From positions 2,938,473 to 3,002,472 of the forward strand of contig FN649749.1 in the NCBI GenBank assembly GCA_000310025.1: DNA of 64,000 nt. Direction: 5' to 3'. Made by a program: the position numbers and the translations under genes. This stretch comes from Ectocarpus siliculosus. Lineage: Eukaryota > Sar > Phaeophyceae > Ectocarpales > Ectocarpaceae. Below are positions 27,623 through 38,600 of the stretch, piece by piece. Within the stretch, counting starts at the first letter, position 1. Every line of letters starts with the position of its first letter. The notes under the pieces are model-generated. The model was not told where the DNA came from. It searched no databases and saw only the letters and a list, made by a program, of their open reading frames with translations.

Positions 27623-30600
27623 ATGAAGAGAACTGGTAGTCACCATAGTAAAACCGTGCAGATTGATGGCAAGTCGTACCTGGCGCCGCCATTTGTATCT
27701 CTGCAGAAGCGGGGCAACTACCAGTTCATCGGCATGAAACTCCAGCTCGGATGGTGCGAAGTGAACGGAAAGAGGGTGTCAAAACCGGTCAGAATTGCCC
27801 ATCAGGAGTCCAAGATCACCATGGAGACCTTTTTGGTCGCCAGGTGAATACACATCAGTGCTCTCCTAGATGTGCTTGGAATTGACATGGCGGAACATGT
27901 TGCTTGTAGAATGAACCGCTTGTTGTGAGCAAATAAATGACACACAAGACAGCTACCAAACTGTCTTGTTGAGCCTGTTACCCGCAGGGGAGATGTCCCT
28001 ATATGCTGTCTGGGAAATCGTAGACATACAGGTACTTTCTGACGCTATGAATCCATTGCTAATCTGTCTCAGACTCTTTTCTATGACAGAGATGGTTTCG
28101 TTGTGTCATATTAAGAAAAAAAAAAAAAATGTGGACCGCATGGTCTGTCTGTGTTCCGTTGCATGTATGTACATAGATACAAGGGCGCTTCGCGGCGTAC
28201 CGCTTCGCGGTCGCCGCTACGCTCGTAGGTTCAATGAATGGCGATGGCAAGTGTGTGCGGGTGGAGTTTTGAAATGAGAGCTACGAAGAAAAAATGCTGC
28301 GAAGAGGGAAAAATTTGTTTGTTTGTTCGAAGAGCAGAGACGCACAGTGACTATATTCATATGTTGTGTTACGCGACGGCCGGAGGACAGAGTGTTTAAT
28401 TAATTGCTTTGAGTAAGAAGTTTGTTTTTCAGAAACAAAGGCTCACTTTCCACGAAAAAAGTAGGACAACAGGGTTGGTTACGTAACATAATAATAGCTT
28501 CACCTGGGCCACACCTATAGAGAAGAAACGTCTCAATAAGAAAACAGACAGAGGAGCGACCCCTAAAATGCTCTACTATTTATTCAAAGACACAAGAGAG
28601 AGGGGTTACTGGGGTGTGTGTCGAGTAATTAAACTAAGAAAGAAACATCAAGCAACCAGCTTTCCTTTTCTGTCTCTTCCCCCCCTCTCTCCCATCCATG
28701 TGTTACCCACCCCCTCAGCGAGACGTTGTAGCTGAATAAAGTTCGCTACTTCTCGGGTGTGCGGTCTTCGTATGTATGTGATCTGATGTACAGCCGTCGG
28801 TGATGAGAATCGGGGTTGATTACGGGAGGCGAGGAAAAGCAGTTGTAGCGCAAATAAATCAATTACGTGTGCATACATACCGTAGTTTTTTTAGTTTTTG
28901 CAGCACGAAACCACAGAAAAGCAGACAACTTTTTCTGCCGATTTATGAAAATATGGAAACCCACAGCAGCCTAGTATTTCTATATGTTCTGCTAGAGGGT
29001 TTTGGGAGTCAGATGACTGTAGAACTTCGTGTGTTGGTGTGTGTTGGTAGGTGGGATGCGGAGCATGTCCCGGTAGCCGCTCTACAATAAAGTGCGGTAG
29101 GTATCCAGAAGATATTTCCGGGAAAAAAAAAAGTATTTCTATGAAACGGAGGAACAAACAACGTATTTCATTTTTTTTTTTCTCGGGCGGGTGTAGTTTT
29201 GCAGACAGCTGTGCGCACGACACTGGCCGCTAACCCCCCCGCCTTTCGCCTGGATTAAAAGGGAGACGCACTACAGCAGTAGAGTACTTTGTCTCGTCTC
29301 ATGCGGAGACTTGGTGGCTTGGTTGTCGTGTGTGGCAGGGTGTGTGGTTTGTAGCCAGCGCACACGCACAATCCACGTGAGCCGCTTGCCGAATGTATGT
29401 ATGAGTGGCCTGCACTGTCAAGAAATCGGGGTGTGATTGGTGGATCCATGGTAGATGTCGGAGACGCGACTTTCTGCCCTCGCTAGCGCTGCACGCAGTC
29501 CGCCCCGAGAGCGCGCGGCACGCCGGGAGGGCCCTCGCAACACAGGGCTATCGGTAGGTGCAAGTCTCGTTTCGAGGCGAGGTCAACGGGCGGAGAAACC
29601 TCGAAAAAAAGGGCTCTAGGCTCACGAGATCATCAGGATTGCCTTTCCTGCGATCTCGTGAGCCCTCAGCCCGTAGGAAATCCGTCTATTCAAGGTCTAT
29701 TATGCATCCTTCGTTCGGTTGTTGTTTGGGTGTTCGAGAGCGATGTGGTCATCGCGAGCCATGCTATCCATGAGACCGACCCACCGGGGGTCTTGCTTGT
29801 AGCAGCTAAACTGGCTGTGTATCTACAGCATCCGCTGCCCTCTATTCTAGAAGTATTAGGTTACGGTTGTATTGCTGTAGATGATGCCTGGTCCTCCTAC
29901 TCTAACGAATTACGCGTAGGGCGGAAAAAGGAACACATAGTTGATGGGCGATTTCGTTCATGCTTTCGAGACACATCAACGGCACATTCAACGATGCGTC
30001 CACAGTACCAGAACATGCTTGGGTTCACTTCCGTGCATCCTCTAATCGCCCCAACTGCTGTGGTCTGGAATATCGGCTGTCTTGTTTTCCAACAACGCAG
30101 AGCCTTACGAGAGACGCTGATGCCGATGTCTGGACCTGCACAGGCGACGGTCCACAAGATCATTGCCGCCTCCATCATGCAGATGTTTGACCTAGAACAC
30201 CCTGATTTCGGTATCCTCGACACGGACGAAGTTGCTGTGAGCTTCAAACGACATGTGTATGTGAAGGAATCAAGCTTCCAAGCTGGGGAGCTTCGGCAAG
30301 TTAACAGAACGAGCGAGCTCAACCTCTTGGCAACATCCCTGCGGCAAAATGGGAGCGTGACGTCGGGTGTGCTGGAGCTTGCTCCTTCTTCTCTGGAGTC
30401 TTCCATCAGCAGTGTCGAAACCGCCGCCATGGCCCGGAAATTACTGGGCTCTAGCGTGGCTAAACCAAACAGGACGGACATTGGCGTGAAGGGACCGAGA
30501 ACTGTAACGTGTGACGACGGCACCTCTTGGCTGCTTCCTCCACACATCTCCTTCTGCCGTGAGAGCACGTTTTTGTCGGGAAACCACCAACCACTCATGC

Positions 30601-33600
30601 TAAAAATACTTTTGAAGAAAGGCTCGTGCCAGGTCAACGGCAGAACCATCGTCCGCCGCGACGTATCAGTTCGGCACCTGTGCGAACATATCAACAAGCA
30701 AACGGTACTTGCCTTAAGGTGAGTTCGACATGCCATTCCGTCTGATTGAGAGATACTGCTGCCGTGCATTATATATGCTGCACTTCAGTCCATAATGATG
30801 CCATGTGCCCCAAACACGGTCCATCGCATGTGCCCCAAACAGCCGCCGCTTCGCCCTTGCGTGTCCAACAATCGATTGCTGGCGTTTAACAATCTCGTTA
30901 AGGAGTGACATGACGTATTCAGCTTGAACGTACGTCTATGATGCGTGCGTGAGATTGGTGGTCCAGTCCCTCGTGAGTGACTGCTGACGAAGTTTTACGG
31001 TGCTATCGATTTTGCAATGATGCGGTTCTTTGCTTGCACTTGCTGACTGCTCACGAACTTGTTGCGTGAAATGGAGCGTTCAGCTACCAGCGTGTATCCG
31101 GTCAGGCACCGATGCTGCACACAAGTGTGACGTTTTTCCCACAGTTTCTGGAAATTGTGGATATTCCGTCGTCTAAACTCGACGATAGACAATTTCCTTT
31201 TCCATGCAGAAGGTACAGATCTTCACCGCGCTTTGCGCTTGGTACCGGGCCAAAACATTGACTTGTTCCGACCCGGCCTGTTGGACGATGCAAACTTCTG
31301 CGGCCATGTACCTGACAAATGAACCATCAAATCGAGGAATCTTCGTCTACAAACAGCATGTCGTCATGCTGAGGAGCTTAGCAAGGCGTGTACAGGGGAC
31401 ATGAAATTCACGAATCCTGGGACATCAATGGTTCACAGCACCCATGACCTGTTGTCCTTTCGTGTCCCCGCTGGTTTCGTTTGCACGTTTTCCGGTCCTT
31501 GTTCTGTCGATCCACGCTAGGGCACTAAGCGCGGAACTATTCCCGGTGTACGGGCCCGCGCAAGACCAGGTCCACAGAAGCGTCGCTGCCCGAATCCTTT
31601 GCATGTTTGACAAGGAGAATCCCAGTTCCGACATCCTTGACGACACCGTCGTCAACATCAGGATTCAACGGCATCAACTTGTCCGGGAGTCCTCTTTCGT
31701 CGCCGGTGATCTGCGTGTGGAAAATAGGAACGACCTCGCCATTCTGACTGAGCGCTTCCGGAACGATCCGGCGGTGATTTCCGGAGAGCTTCTACCTGCC
31801 ACTGCCCCTGTTACGTGCACGGCCTATGCACCACCTCTCCCCTCTGGGAGTGCCACGGCACGAGGTAAAAAAGAGAAGAGCAAGGACAGAGAAGAGGAGG
31901 TCTCGACTGTTCGAGCTACGGCGTCCGATGAGTTGCCGGACACGACGCTTGTGAGCAAGGAGCGAGAGAATAAACCGGGTGAGGTTTGGCGCGTCACAAA
32001 CGTGGACGACACAAGCCCTCTTTCGCTGCCCTGGGGTATCTATTCCGATGCGAAGGATGCCAACGGAGACGAGACCATGCGGCTGAAAGTAAAACTTGGA
32101 GCCTGCTGGGTAAACGGCGAGAAGGTGGCGCATGCGAAGAAGATGAAGGTGGTCGGGGGAGTCGCCGTGAACGCCAGCAACATTGCTGCACTCAGGTTTG
32201 TCCGAAACTGATTGATGCAGGCCGGCAGAAATCTGATTTGTTGGGTGCTCGTAGTTGCGGGTTCATTCCGCGTGGGAATCGGCTGGACGCTTCGATTTTC
32301 CCTCCGGCTTGCCGAGACACCCGCAGAGACCCTCGGTGTCTTGAACATGCAGGCGCCCCCCTGGGTGGGGATAACGCTAAACATCAACCGGTGTCTGACG
32401 AGCAACGGGAACAAACCTCGTTGCCCTGCTGATGCTCTTGTGCGTGCTCTTGTGCGTGCTCCCCTCTGTCAGGTCTCTGCGCGATGACTTCGGGCTTGGA
32501 CTAGGGGCATCGAAACGTGTGAAAATGATCATCGCGGCAAAGGCTTTCCGTTTGTGGCTACGAACAAGGCGAGGTTCTGATTTTTCGGGTAGCGCACCAG
32601 TGAGCATCACCGACGCTGTCGGAAACGTACTCCGACCGATCGTCGTTGCGACGGCGGGGGAACTTCGTGGAGTTAACATCGAGAGATCGAGAGTTGTGAA
32701 GGAGCTGCTGCATGCTTTGAGGGCAACAGGTACGGACGCAGAGAGGGGTTCGTGCGACCGCCCTATTCCGGACACACCCATTTCGACAAAGGGGAAGAAG
32801 CGCAAGAGAGTGAAAAGCGCCAATGAGGCGACGCACTCTAGCGACCCGGTGTCTTCCACCGCGAACGACCCGAGGAAGAGGGTGCGCGGTGTCGAGTGTG
32901 GGAGCGGAAACAAGACAGCGAGGGGCTGCACGAGCCTGGGTCGACCTGCGGCATCGGATGGAAACGCGGAAAGGGCGCAGGGCGATAGTGCAGAGGTCTT
33001 GAAGGAGCGGCACGGGCGTAGCGGTGGCCGAGTGACGCTGGGATGCAGCAAAATGGATGGGGCTTCACCGATGGCCAAGACGGTGGTCATTGATCTCACG
33101 TCCAGACCTGCTGCAAGTGAAATCGAGGACTCTGACCAAACGGATGCAGCTGGCCCGGGTCCATCATACGAACTTCCGAGAGGAGCGAAAAGGAAGAAAC
33201 GCCGCCGCAGCAGCAGCAGTACCCCAGCGCAGGAATGTAAGTCTGAAGAGAGGGTCGTGGGCGAAACCAATAGAGGCGATATCGTTTCAGCCGCTGCATC
33301 CTCCTGGGGACGTAGCAACGGCAAGACGAGGAGCGGGAAAGATCAGCGAATATGCCTGAGTGAATCGGTACAATCAGGTGGGGTGGGGGAAAGGGCAGCG
33401 AGGGAGCGGAAGGCGGAGAAAGGAACTCACAATGGGAGCGGCAACGGCGTAGCGGGCGGAAGGGGCGGTGTACAGTACAGTTGTGCTCAGGGGTGGGCGA
33501 GCGCGGTCATCGTTTCGGCTTCGTGCTCCTCTACAGCTACAAAGCGAGATAAGAGAAAGAACAAGAAGGGCAACAAACGGGACAATGTCCATATGGACTC

Positions 33601-33841
33601 TGATCAACCGACCGTCTCGAAGGCGGCCGAAAATCGAGTGTGCAAGACGGCAGAAGAAACCGCCGGCCGCAGACGCAGCAGCATAGGGCAGAAAGACGAT
33701 GGGCCGGACCATGCCACACACAAGCCAACGCGGTCGGTAGAGGGTCAGAGTCGCGGGGCGAAGACACAGCGATTCGGAAAAGATATGCCACCCTCCAAGG
33801 ACAAGAAGAAAAGGCTCATGCAGTGGATTGTCCACGGGTAG
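27623..33841 (+). CDS. Unrecognised protein built of alternating repeated domains on duplicated exons
   Basis: I do not recognise the family. Exons: 27623-27843, 30101-30718, 31521-32195, 32473-33841; every junction splits an Arg codon as AG|A or AG|G (phase 2), giving 960 residues. Two unit types alternate. Unit B (about 70 residues) ends exons 1, 2 and 3: LPP or LPW near its start, then LGWCEVNGKRV, KGSCQVNGRTI or LGACWVNGEKV, closing on VA(R) or AL(R). Unit A (about 95 residues) opens exons 2, 3 and 4: RALRETLMPMSGPAQATVHK versus RALSAELFPVYGPAQDQVHR, both followed by an AA.I..MFD helix, an ILD segment, VKESSFQAGEL or VRESSFVAGDL, and a second helix. Exon 4 carries a diverged unit A (SLRDDFGLGLGASKRVKMII), then about 365 Lys/Arg/Ser-rich, probably disordered residues ending KKRLMQWIVHG. 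The basic tail hints at a nuclear or nucleic-acid role; this is inference. The repeat reading is firm, the function unknown. Confidence 0.8.
29619..29664. repeat. Perfect inverted repeat (hairpin), 13-bp arms
   Basis: GGCTCACGAGATC at 29619-29631 pairs with GATCTCGTGAGCC at 29652-29664 across a 20-bp loop that can pair partly further. It lies in the first intron of the repeat-domain gene, about 440 bp before exon 2. Confidence 0.85.
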
Positions 33842-35024
33842 AACGCAGTTGTGATACTTGGAGCAACGGGCGGGGTGAACTAACATGTGACATGAAGTCG
33901 ATATTGGTCATTTTGGCTTTCGCGCTCTACACAGTTTCTTTGTGGTGCAATTAGAATGCACTCAAATTGGCACGTGAACTGTGAGGGTTCTCGCGTCGCT
34001 CAGCAGTGGTATGCAATTTCTGGCAATAGCTTACATCAATCCATTCTTGGACCACACACGAATCTGTGCGTACGCAGCTGTACGTAGGCGATGCCCCGAC
34101 TAGTTTGAAAGAGAACGGTTGCCACCGCGAGCAAAAAAGGGCAACTCGAATGAAGGCAACCACCAGCAACACGGTGTTGCCGGAATGCAGGCAATCACGA
34201 CAACAAGAGAATCTTGCCGGAATGAATGCCTGGAGTTCCCCCAACACTTAGCAAAGACGACGTTTGTTTGTTCGCTCGTCTCTTCGCAGGAATATATTCA
34301 TTCGTTGTTGATTCTGTTTGCTCTGCTGGTCAACTAGCTTTTGGTGGAATGTTCGGGTCCGTGCGCGGACTACCGGCTTCTTTGTGGTGTTTGAATGCGT
34401 ATGACCAACTAACTGAGATGCTAACATTGGCATTACTCACTCACGACAGTTCGGCTTCACCGTCGACAATGGAAAGAAAGAAAGGGAGGCACCCAAGCTC
34501 TCTCTCACATAGTCTAATAATAATCCCTCGTACGACTCAAAATTCAGGCAAGCACCGTAGTACATGTTATGGGATTTGAAAGTGTAGGAAAGTAGTGCGG
34601 GCTAATGCCCAGAGCAAAGCGCGGGAGATTGAAGGATGATAGGGGACAGGACCTTTGTAGCCCCTGTTAGAGGGAGCTGGTCTGCCCCCACGAGCTCAGT
34701 CTCCTCACCAGGGTCTTCAGGGATTTTGCTACGCGTGTCTATACAATTGCGAACAGGGAATATTGCGAGAAAGAGAGTCTCCAGCAATAGATTTTGAAAA
34801 ATGCCTCGTACGAAGTACGTGATGTCCTCCTGAAGCGTGGTGAGAATATCTTGTGAATCTTGGTGAAACTTGAGTTTTCATTCCGGTTGTTTCAAGCTCC
34901 ACAGACTATATGTATGTATACGACATACGTGGATGGAATGATCGGCCGTCTAGTAGTGAGCCTTGCTTTATTTTGTCGGTTGGGGCAGGATACTCGAAAG
35001 AGGCATGCCGGTTGCTTGTTTGGA

Positions 35025-35081
<57 letters not shown>

Positions 35082-35698
35082 TCGGATCATCGCCGAGACA
35101 AGCAAGATAGACAGAGTGACGAGTGACTACTGCTGTATACCACCAGCACACAGCACAACAGCTAACTAACTCCTGTGACAGGATCTGTGACAGGATCGAT
35201 CGGCACATGGTGTTGGCGACGAGGAGGAAAAAACGATCAAAGAAAAGGATACAATTTACTGTGTGGAGCGGCAGCAAGGAGCAGCAGATTCTGCTTTCTC
35301 CTTGCCTTTCCTCGGGTCTCTCTCCATTCACCTCTGTGAGTGAGCGTGTGGAGGTGGTGACATGTGAACTGTGACATAGACGCATGGACGCAGGACGCCG
35401 GAAGAGAGAGAAAAAAAAATGGAGGGGGGTGAAAATGCCGGACGATCATGCGGCGCCCCCTCGCGAAAGCGTCCGATGCTATGATGTCTCTTGGTGTGCA
35501 GGCGTGTTACCATCCGCCGTGTGTGTTGCCAGGAAACTTTCTCCTATCCCTTTTTCTTCCTTTTCGCCGTCGCACACCAGAGCTTGTTGTGCTTCTTGGA
35601 GGTAAAGGCGGGAAAAGTGTGGCAAACAGCTTGCAGCAAGGTCTGGACCTGTTTTTGAATTTGCTCCCACGAAATAGAACAAAATCCTCGGAGCAGAC
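33842..35698. other. Intergenic region before the ALDH gene
   Basis: Holds the 3' end of the repeat-domain gene and the promoter side of the ALDH gene. A GA tract lies at 35027-35073. No coding exon, RNA gene or transposon was recognised. Confidence 0.6.
35027..35073. repeat. (GA)n microsatellite
   Basis: About 23 GA units in the intergenic region upstream of the ALDH gene. Confidence 0.95.
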
Positions 35699-38600
35699 AT
35701 GTGGACGCCGGAGATGCGGAGCGCAGCTGCGGAGGCAGCAAGAGAGGTGCTGGAGGGCGTTGATCCTATCAGGGCAGTGGCGACGTTGGCGGTGTGCTAC
35801 GCGGTGTTGAAGCTGGTGCACCTTGTCGTGACAGCCCCGGCGATCCCAACATCGGTGTGGGTGCCCCTTGAACCAGGTGAAAAAAGCAGTCAGTACTGCT
35901 GTAGCAACAGTACGATAGGTTGCTCTGCTGTGTGCGCGGCCGGCAGGGGTCTATCCCAGTATTGATAGCAGTACCCGCCAGTTAGACATGCTAGCCCGCG
36001 GGCGCATTGTGCTGTAGTGAAGCAGTTGCTTGCTCAATGGATCATCAGCGACGACCAGCATGTGTGGGATATTGGGTGCCGTCCTCTCTAGAGCAGTATA
36101 CTGTTGTACAGCGGTAAGATACGCACCGGCAACCCTCCGCTGCTGTGGTTCGGCGACCAGTGCAGAGGTACCTAAAACTGGGGCCTGTTCTTCACATAGG
36201 TCAACCCACCAAACTAGATTGATTGCCAGTGCTTACTGGTAGCCTATTGGGTCAGAATAGCTAAGAAACAATGTGAGACAAACAACGGAAAACGGTACAC
36301 CGAAGCGGGTTGGCGACTGGTGACACGAAAACGGTACACCAAGTACGGTACCGACCGAGGAGTTGACCCCGAAGTCCCACGCTGATTGGCCAAACCCACC
36401 AGCAGGCGCCGGTTTTCGCTCACGCAGCGGGTGTTATGATACGACCCGGCTTGTCGAGGTCGGCTTTCGGCGTGCTTTTTTCTGTGATGCCTCAGGGCGC
36501 CGACAGACCCTCGCTTTGGTGGGACGATTCGACTTCGACGTGCAACTACAAGACAACAAGAGCAGTATATAGTATTCCCTGTGGGCAGTAGGCTACAGCA
36601 GTATGACAAAGGAAAAAAGAAGCTTGTTGTATACTGCTGTACTGCCGTACTGCCCGAATTCTTTTGTCGTCCCAGTGTTCTACAATGCGGTGCAGGGGTT
36701 TTATATCTACGCCAGAGACAATTTTGTATGTTCGAAGGAGTATGGTCGATGAGTTAGGGCCTGCAAGATACTGACGAGCACCCTGCCCTCACTGGCTGCA
36801 TCCCCCCTCCTTCCGGATGCATCGCTTTGCCGTTCAGCTGAATCTGCGGCGGAAGGTCTTTCGGGGCCGTCTTGCAAAGGGATGCAACTCAAGGTAAGCG
36901 CACGGCGTAAACTTCCCTTTCTTGGAAACCTTCGTTGGTGGTCAGTACGGTGAACTTTGCGTGTGGTCGTCAGCACAGCATGGGAAGTCAAGCGAGTTCA
37001 TTTTCGTATTACCTTTCATACTTGTAGCCATGCATGAAGGGAATCCGCTACTGTACTGCTGCTTTCCCGTATTCAGCAGCTACGTACTGTACAGCTTGAG
37101 TTGACGCGACCACACCCCTTCCCCTCCATCAGTCGTTTCCCTTCGGGGGGGCATTGGTTACTCCGTGCGTTCGTGTCCTACTGCTGTGTACGTGGAGGTT
37201 CGTCGATCTATCAATGCGCAGATTTGCTCGAGCCTGGCGTGTTCATGCGCTGGGCCCCTCGCGGCAGCATGTGCTTTAGTCATCAGAACCGCGAAAATAT
37301 TTCCTCCCACACCGCGAGCCCTACCCTTGCATCCATCTCGTGACTGATACTGCTGTCTACTTGGTCCTGTGTGTGCGCGTTGACCAATCGTTCGTGGTTG
37401 CTGTCTATCTTTCTTGGCCAAAGGATCCTGAGCGGCCAGGCTTCATCCAGTGCTTCGACCCTTGTACCCTCCAGCGCTTGGGGGAGGTTAAGGCCATGGA
37501 TGCAGCTGATGTGGAAGATGTAGTACGACGGTAAGGGGAGACAAGACGATGCAAGCGAGATTGAGACAAACAGCGCAGAGGGGGACAATAATATGGAAGG
37601 GCATTGACCGCTGGGGGAGGCAAGGAGAAGCGGGTGGTGCTGGAGCAAAGAGTTGCAGGAAGAATATTCTCAATTTGCCGGGTGGGCGAGAGAGCGGGAG
37701 GATAAGTGGGAAGCGCGAGAGCTTGAATACATACAACGTATGATCATGGAGAGTCATCACTTTTGAAGCGGGAAGACATGGAACCGTACCCCCAACCTGT
37801 GGCCTGCTCTTCTCCTCTCCCATGTCCATGCTTGCCCCCCACCATCGATGTACACCTGCGTCCTCCAGTGCACGCGTTGCCCAGGAGGAGTGGGCTCTGA
37901 CGACCTTTGCTGAGAGAAGGCGGGTTCTCGCATGCCTGCAGAGGTACATTCTTGACAACCAAGACGACATTGCCAGAGTGGCGTCGAGGGATTCGGGAAA
38001 GCCAGGTAAGCACCCCAAGCACGCTACCTCCCTCCGCCCTACGCGGTCATGGCCACCTCGTTGACGACCTCGTCATGTTTGTTATGTTTTGCCTTTGGTT
38101 TGTTGTGCTATACCCCCATCGTTGATGGCGTTTGTGACATTGGCGTCAGGTTTTATTTGGGCCGTATTCTGTCGGGTCGAGTTTTCTTTCTTGTGGTGCT
38201 TCATTGAAGCGCAAGCATAACAATGCTCAACGCAAGCACGCTGGCACACGAGCCGTTGCCCGGTGCAATCGTGACCGTAGGTTCTGGTGTGTTTATGTCT
38301 CCGTGAAACTGTGGCAGCAGCATCTGCTCTCCCGTCCAAGGTTATGAAGGACTGGCATTGGTCATAACTGATGGTTGCAGACTGTTGCACGACAGCAAAC
38401 CTCGTGTTCGGTCTAAAGCTAACTCCGGTAGAGAAGGGATTCTTGGCTGGGTCAAGGAGTTCCACAAGGAGGGGAACTATGAGAAGCACACTTGTGTTGT
38501 TTTGCATCCTTCGTCCTTTGGTAGTGGCATTCATCTTCATCCTGTCGAAACAACTCTTGGCTCTCGCTTCTCTTGTTGGAAACACCTGCCTTCTATTATT

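Noticed and set aside
29658-30100. Upstream extension of exon 2 of the repeat-domain gene
   Set aside because: The frame is open, but the sister exons 3 and 4 start at the equivalent AG|G site, so exon 2 most likely starts at 30101.
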